A stretch of 64,000 bases of DNA from Archilochus colubris (lineage: Eukaryota; Chordata; Aves; Apodiformes; Trochilidae): NCBI GenBank assembly GCA_023079485.1, contig CM041089.1:15781660-15845659 (forward strand), in the 5' to 3' direction. Every line of letters begins with the position of its first letter. Position 1 is the stretch's first letter. The position numbers and the translations under genes were made by a program. The notes beneath the pieces are model-generated. The model searched no databases and was not told the DNA's origin. It saw only the letters and a list, made by a program, of their open reading frames with translations. Positions 1-12,600 of the stretch are shown here, one piece after another.

Positions 1-368
1 CTTGAGAGAACAGAGTTGAAACTAGTGCTCTGTCAACAAAGATACAAGCAAGGAAACAGCATAATTAAATTTTCTATTTTTGCAAGCTCCTTAGAATATT
101 ACCCTCCTCAGTTCTCTGCAAATGTCTTGGAAGCTTATTCTTTTATTTAATTAAAAAAAAACCAACCAAACACAACCATCACTATTTATCTAGTGAGAAT
201 TAAGTTGCTTCCAAATCTTTTTCTCCAATCAAGCCACTGAAATTAATGAGAAGGATCACTTTTAACTGGATCCTTAAATTGTATTTCTTGGAGAAACTTA
301 ATACTGTATAAATGATTTTACTTTGAGTGATCCTTTTAAATGTCTGGGTTTTTTCAATTTTATTTTAG

Positions 369-3300
369 GTTTTGACAGAAAAAAAATACATGGGGAAAAC
401 ATGTGGAATGTGTGGAAATTATGATGGCTATGAAATGAATGAATTTGTGAATGAAGGTAAGCTCTAAGGACAGGTCAGATGGAAGGAGAACTAAGTCAAG
501 GTGGAAATGTAATACTGTACTAACATTGCTCTGACTGCTCACTCAGCTTGGGAACTGATTAAAGCACTCTCATAGGTCACCAACACACCTATCATGTGAT
601 TATGCTACACAATATTACTTGCTATGATGATCATATTGTGGGTTCTTCAGACAAGTGATAAGGACTCTCCTATATTTTAGAAACAGGTGCTTAGGGTCAC
701 ACTCTCTCTCATGAAATTTTCAGAAGAGTTTGGATTCATAGGAAGGCACAGTGAGGGTAATAGCTGCAGTAGGCAGGAGCAAGATCCTATAATAAAAAGA
801 GCATATTGGACAAGAACATGAGCAAGCAACTTGTCCCAGTAAGGGTGGATCTTCAGAACAAAATAATCGGTGCTGAGGACTTGATTCTGTGGCTTGGGGT
901 CTCACTTCTGTCAGTCTCACCTGGTCTGTTCAATTAGTGCCTATTAACAGGTAGAGCTCATTACACATGCTCCTCTGGTTTGGTTTCATCTTAAGGGAAT
1001 TCTGTGTGCCAAAACTTCCCCACAATGGCAATAAAATTACATCCCTACTTGTGTTAGATTTGCTTTGAAAGGACACTGCTAATCAACTATAGTGCTTGTG
1101 AGGAGGCACTAAATTGTATAGTGAACTGATCTCAGATCAATAGAGCCAGTTTTCTATATACATCACAGAAAATAATTCTAAAAGTTATACAATCTTTTGA
1201 GGGCTGTGATGAGTTTAAACCACATGTAGGGAAAAATATAAGATTGGGGGATGAGGAAAAGAGGCAGGAATTAGCAGCTGGCAGAGAATAAGGCAGGTGA
1301 CACAAAAAGAGTAGCAGGTGATATCATGTAAGGTAGTAGATGTGATAGATTAGGAAACAGCTCAGAGACATGATCAAGGTGATAAAATGAAACTTTACTG
1401 AGTAGACTGCAGGTAAAGGGCAAAAGAGATAATTGTTATAATCAGGCAGATTAATTAGGACCATTCACAGTCTAAGAGAAGGATTTGAGTTGTGCTAAAT
1501 CAGAACAACAAATCTTTGTGAAGTTTTTCCTGACAAATTATATCCCTTCAATTCACAGGTCAGTTGCTGGATACATACAAATATGCTGCATTACAAAAAA
1601 TGGATGATCCATCAGAGATCTGCTTGTCTGAAGAGATACCAATTCCCACCATTCCTCACAAAAAATATGTAAGAAAGATCTTACTGGTTTTTATGATTCT
1701 TAAGAGAGATGGGAAGCTGGTAGGTAGGTAGGTACCAACAGGGATTTCATAACATGACCTCCATGAACATGGATAAAGTCAAAATTTGTATATCCTGGTA
1801 TGAGAAAGAAAAGAAGCTCTTTGCATTAAAACACATTTTGAGAAAGGCCTATGGACATTTTTGAGTATGGATTTATATTGATCATATAAATCTGTCAGCA
1901 TTTACCTCACAGCTTTCTGAAATTTCATGCAGGTCATAATAAGAAATTCATGGAAACCAGTGAAGATTTAAAGAATCTTTTATTGAACTACCAGGGACCT
2001 GATATCATGAGCTGTACAGGCTTGAAGAAGTTCAACAATGCACTAAACATACTGCCAGATATCAGTGCTCATAACAGAGCCAGCCACTGTGAATTGCTAT
2101 CACTTCCAGAGCTGGATGAAAAGCAAATCAGCATACCTGAAACATGTAACTATGGTTGAAAGAGGGAGCTTGGTAGCACCAAGAAACAGGCTTCTATTTC
2201 TTAGGTTTTGGAGATACAGGAATCAGATTCTGCCTAGGATGATGCTGATGAGTTGTTTCACCAAGGAAACTCAAATTTTGCCTTCCCACACAGATTTTAC
2301 AGATGATCTTCAAGTCCAACCCCACTGCTCACACATGGTCAGCCAGAGCAGGGGCTGTGCAGGCTAATCTCCTAGCAGGTTTTTCTTGTCTCCCAGGTGG
2401 ATCTGCTAGGCTGATGAGATGGAAACTCCATGATGTCTCTCACCAACATGTTCTTTTTTCTACCTAGGGGGTCACAAAGTCCCCATATACCTAGTGATGA
2501 GTACTCACTGCTGTCCTCTAAGAAGCATTTCACTTCACATGGGATGGTCATGCATTTTGCTTCTGTTTGTACTTTCAAGAATGTGACCTTACTTTCCAAT
2601 TTTTATGTACTTATTTTTATGCAGGCTATAAGTTACTATTAATTACAAAATGCTTAAGAAGTTTTGTCTTGAAATAAGAGATTTTAATTCTTTTTTCCTT
2701 AATAGTTTCATCTTTTTTTTTTATTTGATTTGATTTTTTTTTTTGAACATAGAAACCACCCCTTGTACTAAAAGCTTTAGCTTTAATACTGTGGAGGAAG
2801 AGCCAGCTAGAAATCTTCTGAGATTCTTTTCCCAGCACAGAACACCAGAGAAACATGAGTTTTGTAGCATCTCTTTAACAAGAAGATCAGGAATAAATAA
2901 CAGCTTTTGTGGGTCCTGTGAGGAAGATAAAACCCTCTTTTCCAGAAAGCAAATATCACAACTGAAAGACTGTTTTCACTTGGTGGGGAACTTGTATTGG
3001 CTTGGAAATTTAACCTTTTTTACATTTTTTCTCATTGAGACCTTTTACTGCAGTAGGGAACATCATGGGCAATAGGAATATATCAAATGTTTGCTCAAGG
3101 AGGAATGAGTGTTATGATCTTCACATCAAGAATGTTTATCCTGGAACCACATCTCCAGGAGACAACAAACTCCCTGCCTTTAATGCTCTCAGCCATTGGA
3201 AACTGATGGTACTCAAAGAATGACTTAACTTTCAGCTTAATGAGAATTAAGCCAACACATCAAGATCCTTCTCATATACAGTGGATTTATATTCCCTCCT

Positions 3301-6300
3301 ATTTAAGAATTTCTCATTCAGTTGAAGTCAAATGTATTTTACTAAACTGTAGGGGAAAAAAGAGCAAACAAACCAACAAGATGTGACGTTTGTGGCAGTG
3401 ATATTTTTAGTGTGTGGTTTTCACAGGAGGAAAACACTGCTAGGACCACTTTTTCTTTTTACTTAGGCCATGATCTGCTCCAAGCTACTGAACTTGGTGT
3501 CACCAACCTGCAGTGTGCCAAAGGATGGGTTTGTCATTCGCTGCCAGCTTGACATGCAGGACTGCAGTGAGCCAGGACAAAACAATTGCTCTTGCTCTAC
3601 ACTCTCAGAGTACTCAAGGCAATGTGCTATGTCCCACCAATTGGTGTTCAACTGGAGAACTGAAAACTTCTGCTGTAAGTTCAGATGTTTCATTCTCAGC
3701 AGACTGTAGTTGATCTTGCTATATCTTACATGGAGGGGCAATGGTAATTACCTGGAGTTGAAATCAACTGATAAAAAAAAAATCTTTACTGTCCTGAATA
3801 ATATGTCTTTGGTAAAACAAAAAGAAGAGCATGGAAAACTCAAAGGAGAAGGAGGAAGCATGAAATGTATCTCCTACATCTAGATCTGTGACCATAAAAA
3901 AGATCCCCCAAGTGAAAACTATTGAATTTCTCCTTCAGCCTTCAGTGGGAGGCTGTTCTTTCTTAGTTCAGTTTTTTCATTATTATACTTAGCAAATTAG
4001 GCACTGATGAGACAGAACTCTTAAGTGGCCTCTGAAGTATTTGAACATTTTTGCTAACAATTCCCATAACCCCTTTTATTCACAGGAGATTTTCAATAGT
4101 GCATTTTCACATGCTCAGCCTTCTTAATTACAAGTACTGATAGGAATAGGAAGCAGATTTTCCCTCACTCTCCAAACTGTACATGATTACAGTGTACTTT
4201 TTTCCAGATGCTTGCTCATTACCAAAATTCTGATTCAGATTTTGCAGTCTTTTTCAATAGATCTGAAACTCAATCTGTAGTCACTGTTAGGTAGCAGGAG
4301 TCATGGTTGTGTAAGAGAACAAGCTGATCATAAAAGAGTCAAAAGTGACTTTATTTGGTGTTATTTCTAAGCCAATTCACACATAAAGAGAGATGCAGCT
4401 CATATCAAAAAAAGGATCTTTCAAAATGACTTTGCTTAATATGATACTGTCCTTGCCATTTAGCCATATTCTTATTTACTGTTTATGTGACTTTATGGTC
4501 AAATATGTAAGAGGAATTGCTTTGACAGGAATATATTTCTCCTTATCCCTTGATTCTTATTCTGCCTCAAAAAATCTTTAAGATATTCACTCTTCCTTAG
4601 ATTTTAGCATAAGAATAGTGTTTTGATTTTTTTTTTTTTTTGTATTTACAATGAGTTCTCCTTTATTTTTTCTTCATACTTACTACTAAAAACATTCCCT
4701 ACTAAGCTCCATTATTGTACCTGACACTTTAAAGTTGCACTTCTTTCTAAAATATTTTTTCCCTCCTTTTCTCTAAGGTTATCCATTTTACACAAATCTG
4801 TAGCCCATTTCATTCCTTTGTTGGCCTGCAGTTTGTTTTAATCCTTTGGAGTGTAAACTCCTCATGGCATTTTAGAGATGCAGATAAATATTAATGAGGC
4901 ACTGAATGAATTCACAGAACTGTACAAGAATTCTTACTAATCACAGTAAAATAATAGCCTGCTCTTCTTCAAGTCATACAAGTTTTCCTCTTGTCAGTAG
5001 ACCCTTAGGACTGGTAGTAAAGTGATAAAAGCTTTACAAAAAAAAAAAAAAAAAAAAAAAAAGGGATGAGAAAATCTCCATTTTTCCCCTCCAAAAACCC
5101 AAAGCTGAGAATAGAAAAATTTGCAAATAAATGCCAAACATACAAAAAGGGTTGAACTCTTTAGTATTTATTGCTCCTTTGTCAGCCTCATTTGTCACTA
5201 CCTCTATTTTCCAAGCTCACTTCTTTTTAGCCTTTCAGATAAGGAGAAATCTACTCTATTTTTAATTTATCACAAAGTAAAGCATGTCCTGAGTTCCACA
5301 TATTAGAATTTCTGGAGAGCTGCATTCTGAGGAGCAGATCTGAACAGAAGGAACTGTGCAGAACACCAAGAGTGTTCTGCAAGAGCATTCTTTAAATCAT
5401 TCAAGTGCTACAAAAAAACCTGATCTGTAGTAGTTTATTAGGCTTCAGTATAGCCTCTTTGCCACTCATTAGGCTTCTGAAAGGAGTTTCTAATAAATAG
5501 GGCATGAAAAATTAATAAAACCTGGAGCCAGTATGATGGTAATAGTGAATACTCAAATGATGAATTGAGTACTTTGGCAAAGTAGGAGAATATTAGTGCC
5601 AGAAATCACAAGGTCCTCTCCATCCTTGGTGGCAGATAAGAGATTCTTCTTAATCTTAACAGTTTCACTCTTTGTTGCAGCTGTGGGAAAATGCTCTGCT
5701 AACCAAATCTATGAGGAATGTGGTTCTCCATGTATTAAAACCTGTTCCAACCCTGAGTACAGTTGTTCCAGTCACTGCACCTATGGCTGCTTTTGTCCAG
5801 AAGGTATCATTTCTGTATTCATCATATCCTGAAGGGCCTATACAAATATTTTTGGCATATATCCAGTCAAGTGACACAGACTTCTTAATAATAAACTAGC
5901 AGTGCAAAGCAGAGCAGTGTGCTGCTAAAACTGCCATTTCTCAGGTAACATCATCTAACTGGGGTCTGGATGAGTCGTGGTCCTCAGAGATCCTTAGTAA
6001 CTGTTTAAAAGAACAGAGCTGTGAAAGCATTTTCCTCTCAAGACCATGATATGTGAAATTATATGTGTCTGCTTAAAGTTCTGTACTATAATATGCACTA
6101 AGCTTAATTAATTTCCTGTCCCAAATAAGTATCCAGCCTTTCAGGGCATCAGCACAAGGTTCTCCTCAGAGAAGCTCTGCAATATTGTGAGCATTTTGGA
6201 AAATCCCTTTAAAACTGTTTGATGAACCTCCTAGAAAAATGGTGATTATCATTTGCAATGTTTCTTGACATTTCAAGCTTGAAATATCCCCCAAGGCTAC

Positions 6301-6671
6301 TGTGATGTGGGTATTCACATCAACATAGTCACCATTTTTTAGTAGTCAAAAGAAATACTTTGTGAGCTCCATATTGGTTTATATTCATTAAGAGAAAATG
6401 TCCTGCAAGTATGGGTAAGTCTCTAAGTGTGATTCTAAGTACTGGTTGTGGAAGAATACCATTCCTAAGGTGATTTTAGAAAGCTTTCAAGCTCTAGTAG
6501 ATTTGGTGCTAAGTAAGGATATGGAAAAGTATTTCTTTTGTCTTCCCCAGGAACTGTTCTTGATGACATCTCAAAGAACCGAACGTGTGTTCACGTGGAG
6601 CAGTGTCCATGCACACTGAATGGCAAAGCCTATGCTCCTGGGGAGACAATGAAAGCAGCCTGTAGGATCTG
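369..6671 (+). CDS. MUC6: MUC6 D1 assembly: end of VWD1, C8-1, TIL-1
   Basis: Exons 369-456 and 1559-1668 hold the end of the first VWD domain, with the CxxC-type motif CGMCGNYDG and then the linker to C8. Exon 3467-3674 is a C8 domain (MICSKLLNL..., [13 protein letters not shown]). Exons 5681-5803 and 6551-6671 form a TIL domain ([29 protein letters not shown]). Exon phases run 0,1 / 1,0 / 0,1 / 1,1 / 1,2 without a break. In gel mucins the D1 and D2 assemblies act in intracellular polymerisation and packing. Translation begins at the first base of 369 in frame, so the upstream VWD1 half is outside the window. Confidence 0.88.
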
Positions 6672-9600
6672 GTGAGGAGCAGCATGAGCTTTCATGAGTG
6701 GATGGAGAGTATCCACACCAAGCCATTGGAAAATTTACCCTAACCTTTCAGAGGGCAGCTGCAAACGTGTCTTGCCATAGCCACTGAACGTTCTTTGAGT
6801 GACACAAATCATACATTTGTAGCTGAACATGACTGTGACTTATTTCTGTTCCCTCAGCCCACAGAAAACATTTTCATCTCCTCTGTGAAAGTGGAGGTAA
6901 AATCAGCACATAACTAGTAACCAGAATGTGCAAGTTCTTTCTGGTAATTTCAGCACTCCCCCAGTCACCAAATCAGCACTGCAAATTCAGTGTTTAGAAA
7001 CAGAAAGGAATTACTTAAGACTATTTAAAAAAATTAATTATTTTGTGTCTTACTTCTCTTGCTATCATAATTCTAATAGAAAAACAAAAGGATAAATAAT
7101 GGTATTTGAGCCTCAGGACTGTAACAATGAATGTACTTTCCTGAATACATTACTCAAGAAAAGTTTACTGACAATCTATACAACAGTTCAGCAACTTTGA
7201 GTTAAGATGAAAAATTTCAAGTGATATCCGTGAGGAAAATCAAAGCACTGAAAGGACAAGGGAGAACATGATACAAAGTACATCTTCTATTACTAGGAAG
7301 TAGATGAGTTTTTATTGAGTGAAGAAATTTCACAATGGAAATGACAGTTCAGAATGTGTATCTGTGTTACACTGTGTTCACTAACCAATTTTGCATGTTG
7401 ATCAGCTAGAGCAAAGCCTCCAGGCAGTAGGGTTAAATACTCTGATGGTAAATAGTGCCTCAGTATGAGAATTATCTGACACAGAACTGCTTGTTTTCCA
7501 CAGTCAGTGTACCATGGGTCAGTGGAACTGTGAAGACTTGCCCTGCCCTGGAAGGTGCTCACTGGAAGGAGGCTCCTTTGTTACCACGTTTGATTCTAGA
7601 TCATACAGGTTCCATGGGGTTTGCACTTATGTTCTTATGAAGGTAATTCCTGCATTTTAGAAACACAGAATATCAAACAGATGTATTTCAGTCTGTCTTT
7701 GGTTTCCTATTAGAATGTAAAACTAGGGTCTTCCTATGATACACATTCATTCTACACACCACTGTTACTCTGACTTCACTTCTCACTCTTCTCCTTCAGA
7801 GTTCCAGCCTGCCACACAATGGAACCCTGATGGCTGTATATGAAAAATCTGGTTATTCTTATTCTGAGACATCACTGAGTGCTGTCATTTTCCTCTCCAC
7901 AAAGGTAAACATTCCTTCTGCAGGTTCTATCCAGCATTTCAGTAGCCAGGTTATCCAAATAAAAGCCATTACTAGTAGCCTGAAATGAAAAATGTCAGGA
8001 GATAGATACTGAAGATATGTTCAAGTTCATGCATACTCGTGAATTCAGTCACCACTCAACTCAGGAAGCTAGAGTATTTCCAAAGTGAAAACTAGCAGCA
8101 GCAAGCAATAACATGGGAGAAAAAGCTTGAATCAATCTTTTCCTACTATATAGGTTACTGACAATACAGTTCCTTAATTTAAAGAACAAAGAAAGAGCAT
8201 CAGTACAGATAATTCAGATAATTACTTCTGATTCTGTGTCTTTTCCTTACAGGACAAAATTGTGATTTCTCAGAATGAACTCCTTACTGACAGTGATGAA
8301 CTGAAGTGGCTACCTTACAAATCAGGTAAAGAAAAGGATATAGTTGTAAAGTCCAAATTCCATTATATGTCTGTTCTACACAATCCAGCATCTTTGCTCT
8401 TGCAGTTGCCAATAGCAGAGTTTTTAGAGGAAGGTTAAAATCTCTGTCCCTCTATGGAGGGGGACTGCTTCTGTGTTGGAGCAGACATATAGAAAGAATG
8501 TCAGAAAAGATAAGATATACATTAAAATAACTACTTTGCAATATCCTTTGTGGCAAAATCCCTGTTTCTAATTATCCTTGTTTTTTTAGGAGACATCACT
8601 GTTTTCAGACAGTCTTCAATGTACATTCAAATGTACACAACCTTTGGGCTGGAACTTGTAGTTCAAACAGCACCAGTATTCCAGGCCTATGTCAAAGTTG
8701 GATCCAAATTCAAAGGCAGAACCCTAGGTAAGAAATCCAGTCCCCACATGAAGGAGAAAATGTAGGGAGTATAATTTTGAAAGCTTAGAATGCATCCTTT
8801 AAGGAATAAAGATTCTTCTCTGGATTAAAAAGCAAACAAACCACAAAACACAAAATGACAAAAACACCTGTACTGGAAAACCAACGTGCTGAGAATTAGG
8901 TTATATGCTAATAAATTTTAAATTAAATTAAAAATTAAATGGTTGACATTTTTCATGTGTGTTATAATACCGTTCTTCTCCTATTTTGTGTGTGCCTTTT
9001 TTGATATATGCTTTACTATACAGTGAAGGGAACACAAAGCAGTTTTTGTGGTTTCTGCATCTTGGAGCACAGGGTTCTTTGAACACAGTGCATGATCACT
9101 GTGAACACAGTGAGCCTTAGAAGCTAAATGCTTCTCAGCTGATGAGCACCACATGGAGATGTGTCTGGTAATTGCACAGCAAGATTAGCCACAAAGGCAT
9201 ATTCTGCAATTTGATTATCTATGGGGAATTACAGAGAAGCTTTAGCTTTTTTTTCTTTTTAAAAAAAAAGGTCTAAATGTATATTCTTTGTCATTACAGA
9301 TTTTATATACATAGAAAACCACATGTACCTGCAACAGTACTTCTTGGCCTCTTTTACTGATTTCAAACCACTGAAAAAGCCTTTTTTCTAAAAACAAGAC
9401 AAAAACTTCTGTGTTAACTTATCATTGAATAGAAGTGGACAAGCTCTACTTGAGAATGTGGCTACTTGACCTACAGTGTTCCTTGACAATCCATGCACAA
9501 TTTTCAAATCCATTTTCTCACTCTTACAGACTGAAACATACACCACTGTGTGCATGTTCTTTAAATTTCAGCCATCCTTGCATTTCTGATATTTTCAGGC

Positions 9601-12600
9601 TTGTGTGGCAATTACAATGGAGATACTACAGATGACTTCATGACCAGCATGGACATCACTGAAGGGACAGCCTCCCTGTTTGTAGATTCCTGGAGGGCAG
9701 GGAATTGCCCTCCTGCTTTAGAGAGTGACACTGACCCTTGTGCTTTGAGCCAGCTGAACAGTAAGTACCTGACCCTCTTCTAAATGATCTCTCCAGCTGA
9801 GCTTACAACAGGGGAGTAAGAGAACTTGAGAGAAGCAGAGACTGAGACAACTGAACATCACAAATTCTATCACCAACAAGATGTTTCTGATTTCTGGAAT
9901 GCATTCCTAGTGAAAGCTAATTAAATCCCACTATAGAGATCTAGGAAACTAGATGTGAAGGGGGAAGGGGAGAAAACTGGGTCTGTTAGGGACAAACACA
10001 AGAATGAACCAGTGTCCGAAGGCAGGTGGTCTAGGGAGGATTTAGTCCCACCAGTGTGCTCTGCTTGTTTCCTGAAATGTCTGTATGCTAATGCACGCAG
10101 CATGGGGAATAAGCAAGAAGAGTTAGAGGTCAGTGTACGGGCTAAGGGTTATGATCTGGTAGCGATAACAGAGACATGGTGGGATAGGTCACATGACTGG
10201 AATGTGGCCATGGATGGTTATGTGCTTTTTCGGAAAGATAGGGTAGGGAAGCGAGGTGGTGGAGTTGCTCTTTATGTGAGGGAGCAACTAGAATGTGTTG
10301 AGTTTTGTGCAGGGGCTGATGAGGGGCAAGTTGAAAGTTTGTGGGTAAGAATTAAGGGGCAGGCTGGTGTGGGTGATACAGTTGTGGGGGTCTACTACAG
10401 ACCTCCTGATCAAGGCGAGAAAGCTGATGAGGCCTTCTACAGGCAGCTGAAAGTAGCCTCACAACTTCAATCCCTAGTCCTCATGGGTGATTTTAACTAC
10501 CCTGATATCTGCTGGTTGACTCACACAGCCAGCCTTTCACAGTCTAAGAGGTTCCTCCAGTGCATTGACGATAACTTCTTAATGCAAATGGTGGACAAGC
10601 CGACTAGAAGAGGAGCGCTGCTGGATCTTGTACTAACCAACAAGGAGGGCCTTGTTGAAGCAGTGGTGGTCAATGGCAGCCTTGGCTGCAGTGATCAGGA
10701 GATGGTTGAGTTCAGGATCCTGTGTGGAAGGACCAGAATGCCCAGTAGGACCAGAACCCTGGACTTCCGCAGGGCAAACTTTGGCCTCCTCAATCAACTG
10801 TTAAGAAAAATCCCATGGGACAGGGTGTTAGAAGATAAAGGGGCTCAAGATAGCTGGTCAATATTCAAAGACCACTATCTGCAAGCACAGGATCAGAGCA
10901 TCCCTATGGTTAGGAAATCCAGTAAGGGAGCTAGGAGGCCTGCATGGTTAAAAAAGGAACTGCTGGGAAAACTTAAGTGGAAAAGGAAAATCTACAGATC
11001 ATGGAAGGGGGGGCTGGTCACTTGGGAGGAATACAGGACTGTCGTCAGAGGATGTAGGGAGGCAATTCGGAAAGCTAAGGCCTCCTTGGAACTTAACCTT
11101 GCAAGTCAGGTTAATGATAATAGAAAGGGCTTTTTCAAATACATAGCTAGTAAAACTAACACTAGAGGCAATATTGGCCCACTAAGGGATGAGATGGGAG
11201 CCCTGGTGACAGAGGATATAAAGAAGGCAGAGGTGCTGAACACCTTCTTTGCCTCTGTCTTTACTCCTGCAGGGTTTCCGCATGAGCCCCAGATTCATTT
11301 AGCCTCAGAAGTAGTCGAGATAGATGAGGAGCTTGACATAGTAGATGAGGATTGGGTTAGGGATCAGCTGAGTAATCTGGACATCCATAAGTCGATGGGT
11401 CCAGATGGAATGCATCCAAGGGTGCTGAGGGAACTGGTGGAGGTCATTGCTAGGCCACTCTCCATCATCTTCAGTAAGTCATGGGTAACAGGAGAGGTGC
11501 CTGAGGACTGGAGAATAGCAAATGTCACTCCAGTCTACAAAAAGGGCAAAAGGAGGACCCGGGTAACTATAGACCGGTCAGCCTCACCTCCATCCCTGGA
11601 AAGGTGATGGAACAACTTGTTCTTGTCGCTATCTCCAGGCATATCAAGGACATGGGGGTCATCAAGAGCAGTCAGCATGGTTTTATCAAGGGTAAATCAT
11701 GTTTGACTAAACTCATAGCCTTCTATGAGGAAATTACTAGGTGGATAGATGATGGAAGAGCGGTAGATGTGGTTTATCTTGATTTCAGTAAAGCATTTGA
11801 CACCGTCTCTCACAGCATCCTTGTAGATAAGTTGACCAAGTATGGGTTTGGTGATCAGGTAGTGAGGTGGATCAGGAACTGGTTGAAAGGAAGGAGTCAG
11901 AGAGTTGTAGTCAATGGAGCAGAATCTGGCTGGAGGTGTGTGACTAGTGGAGTCCCTCAGGGGTCGGTACTGGGACCGGTGTTGTTCAATATCTTCATCA
12001 ACGACTTGGATGAGGGTATAGAGTGTACCCTCAGCAAGTTTGCTGATGACACTAAGCTTGGAGGAGTGGCTGACACACCGGAAGGCCGTGCTGCCATTCA
12101 GAGAGACTTAGACAGGCTAGAGAGTTGGGCAGAGAGAAACATGATGAAGTTCAACAAGGCGAAGTGTAGAGTTTTGCATTTGGGGAAGAACAACACGATG
12201 TCCCAGTATAGGTTGGGGGCTGACCTGCTGGAGAGCAGTGTAGGTGAAAGAGACCTGGGGGTCCTGGTAGACAAGAGGATGACCATGAGCCAACAATGTG
12301 CCCTTGTGGCCAAGAAGGCCAATGGCATCCTGGGGTGCATTAGGAAGGGTGTGGTTAGTAGGTCAAGAGAGGTTCTCCTCCCCCTCTATTCTGCATTGGT
12401 GAGGCCACACCTGGAGTATTGTGTCCAGTTCTGGGCCCCTCAGTTCAAGAAGGACAGGGAAGTGCTTGAAAGAGTCCAGCGCAGAGCTACTAAGATGATT
12501 AAGGGAGTGGAACATCTCCCCTATGAGGAAAGGCTGAGGGAGCTGGGTCTCTTTAGTTTGGAGAAAAGGAGACTGAGGGGTGACCTCATCAATGTTTTCA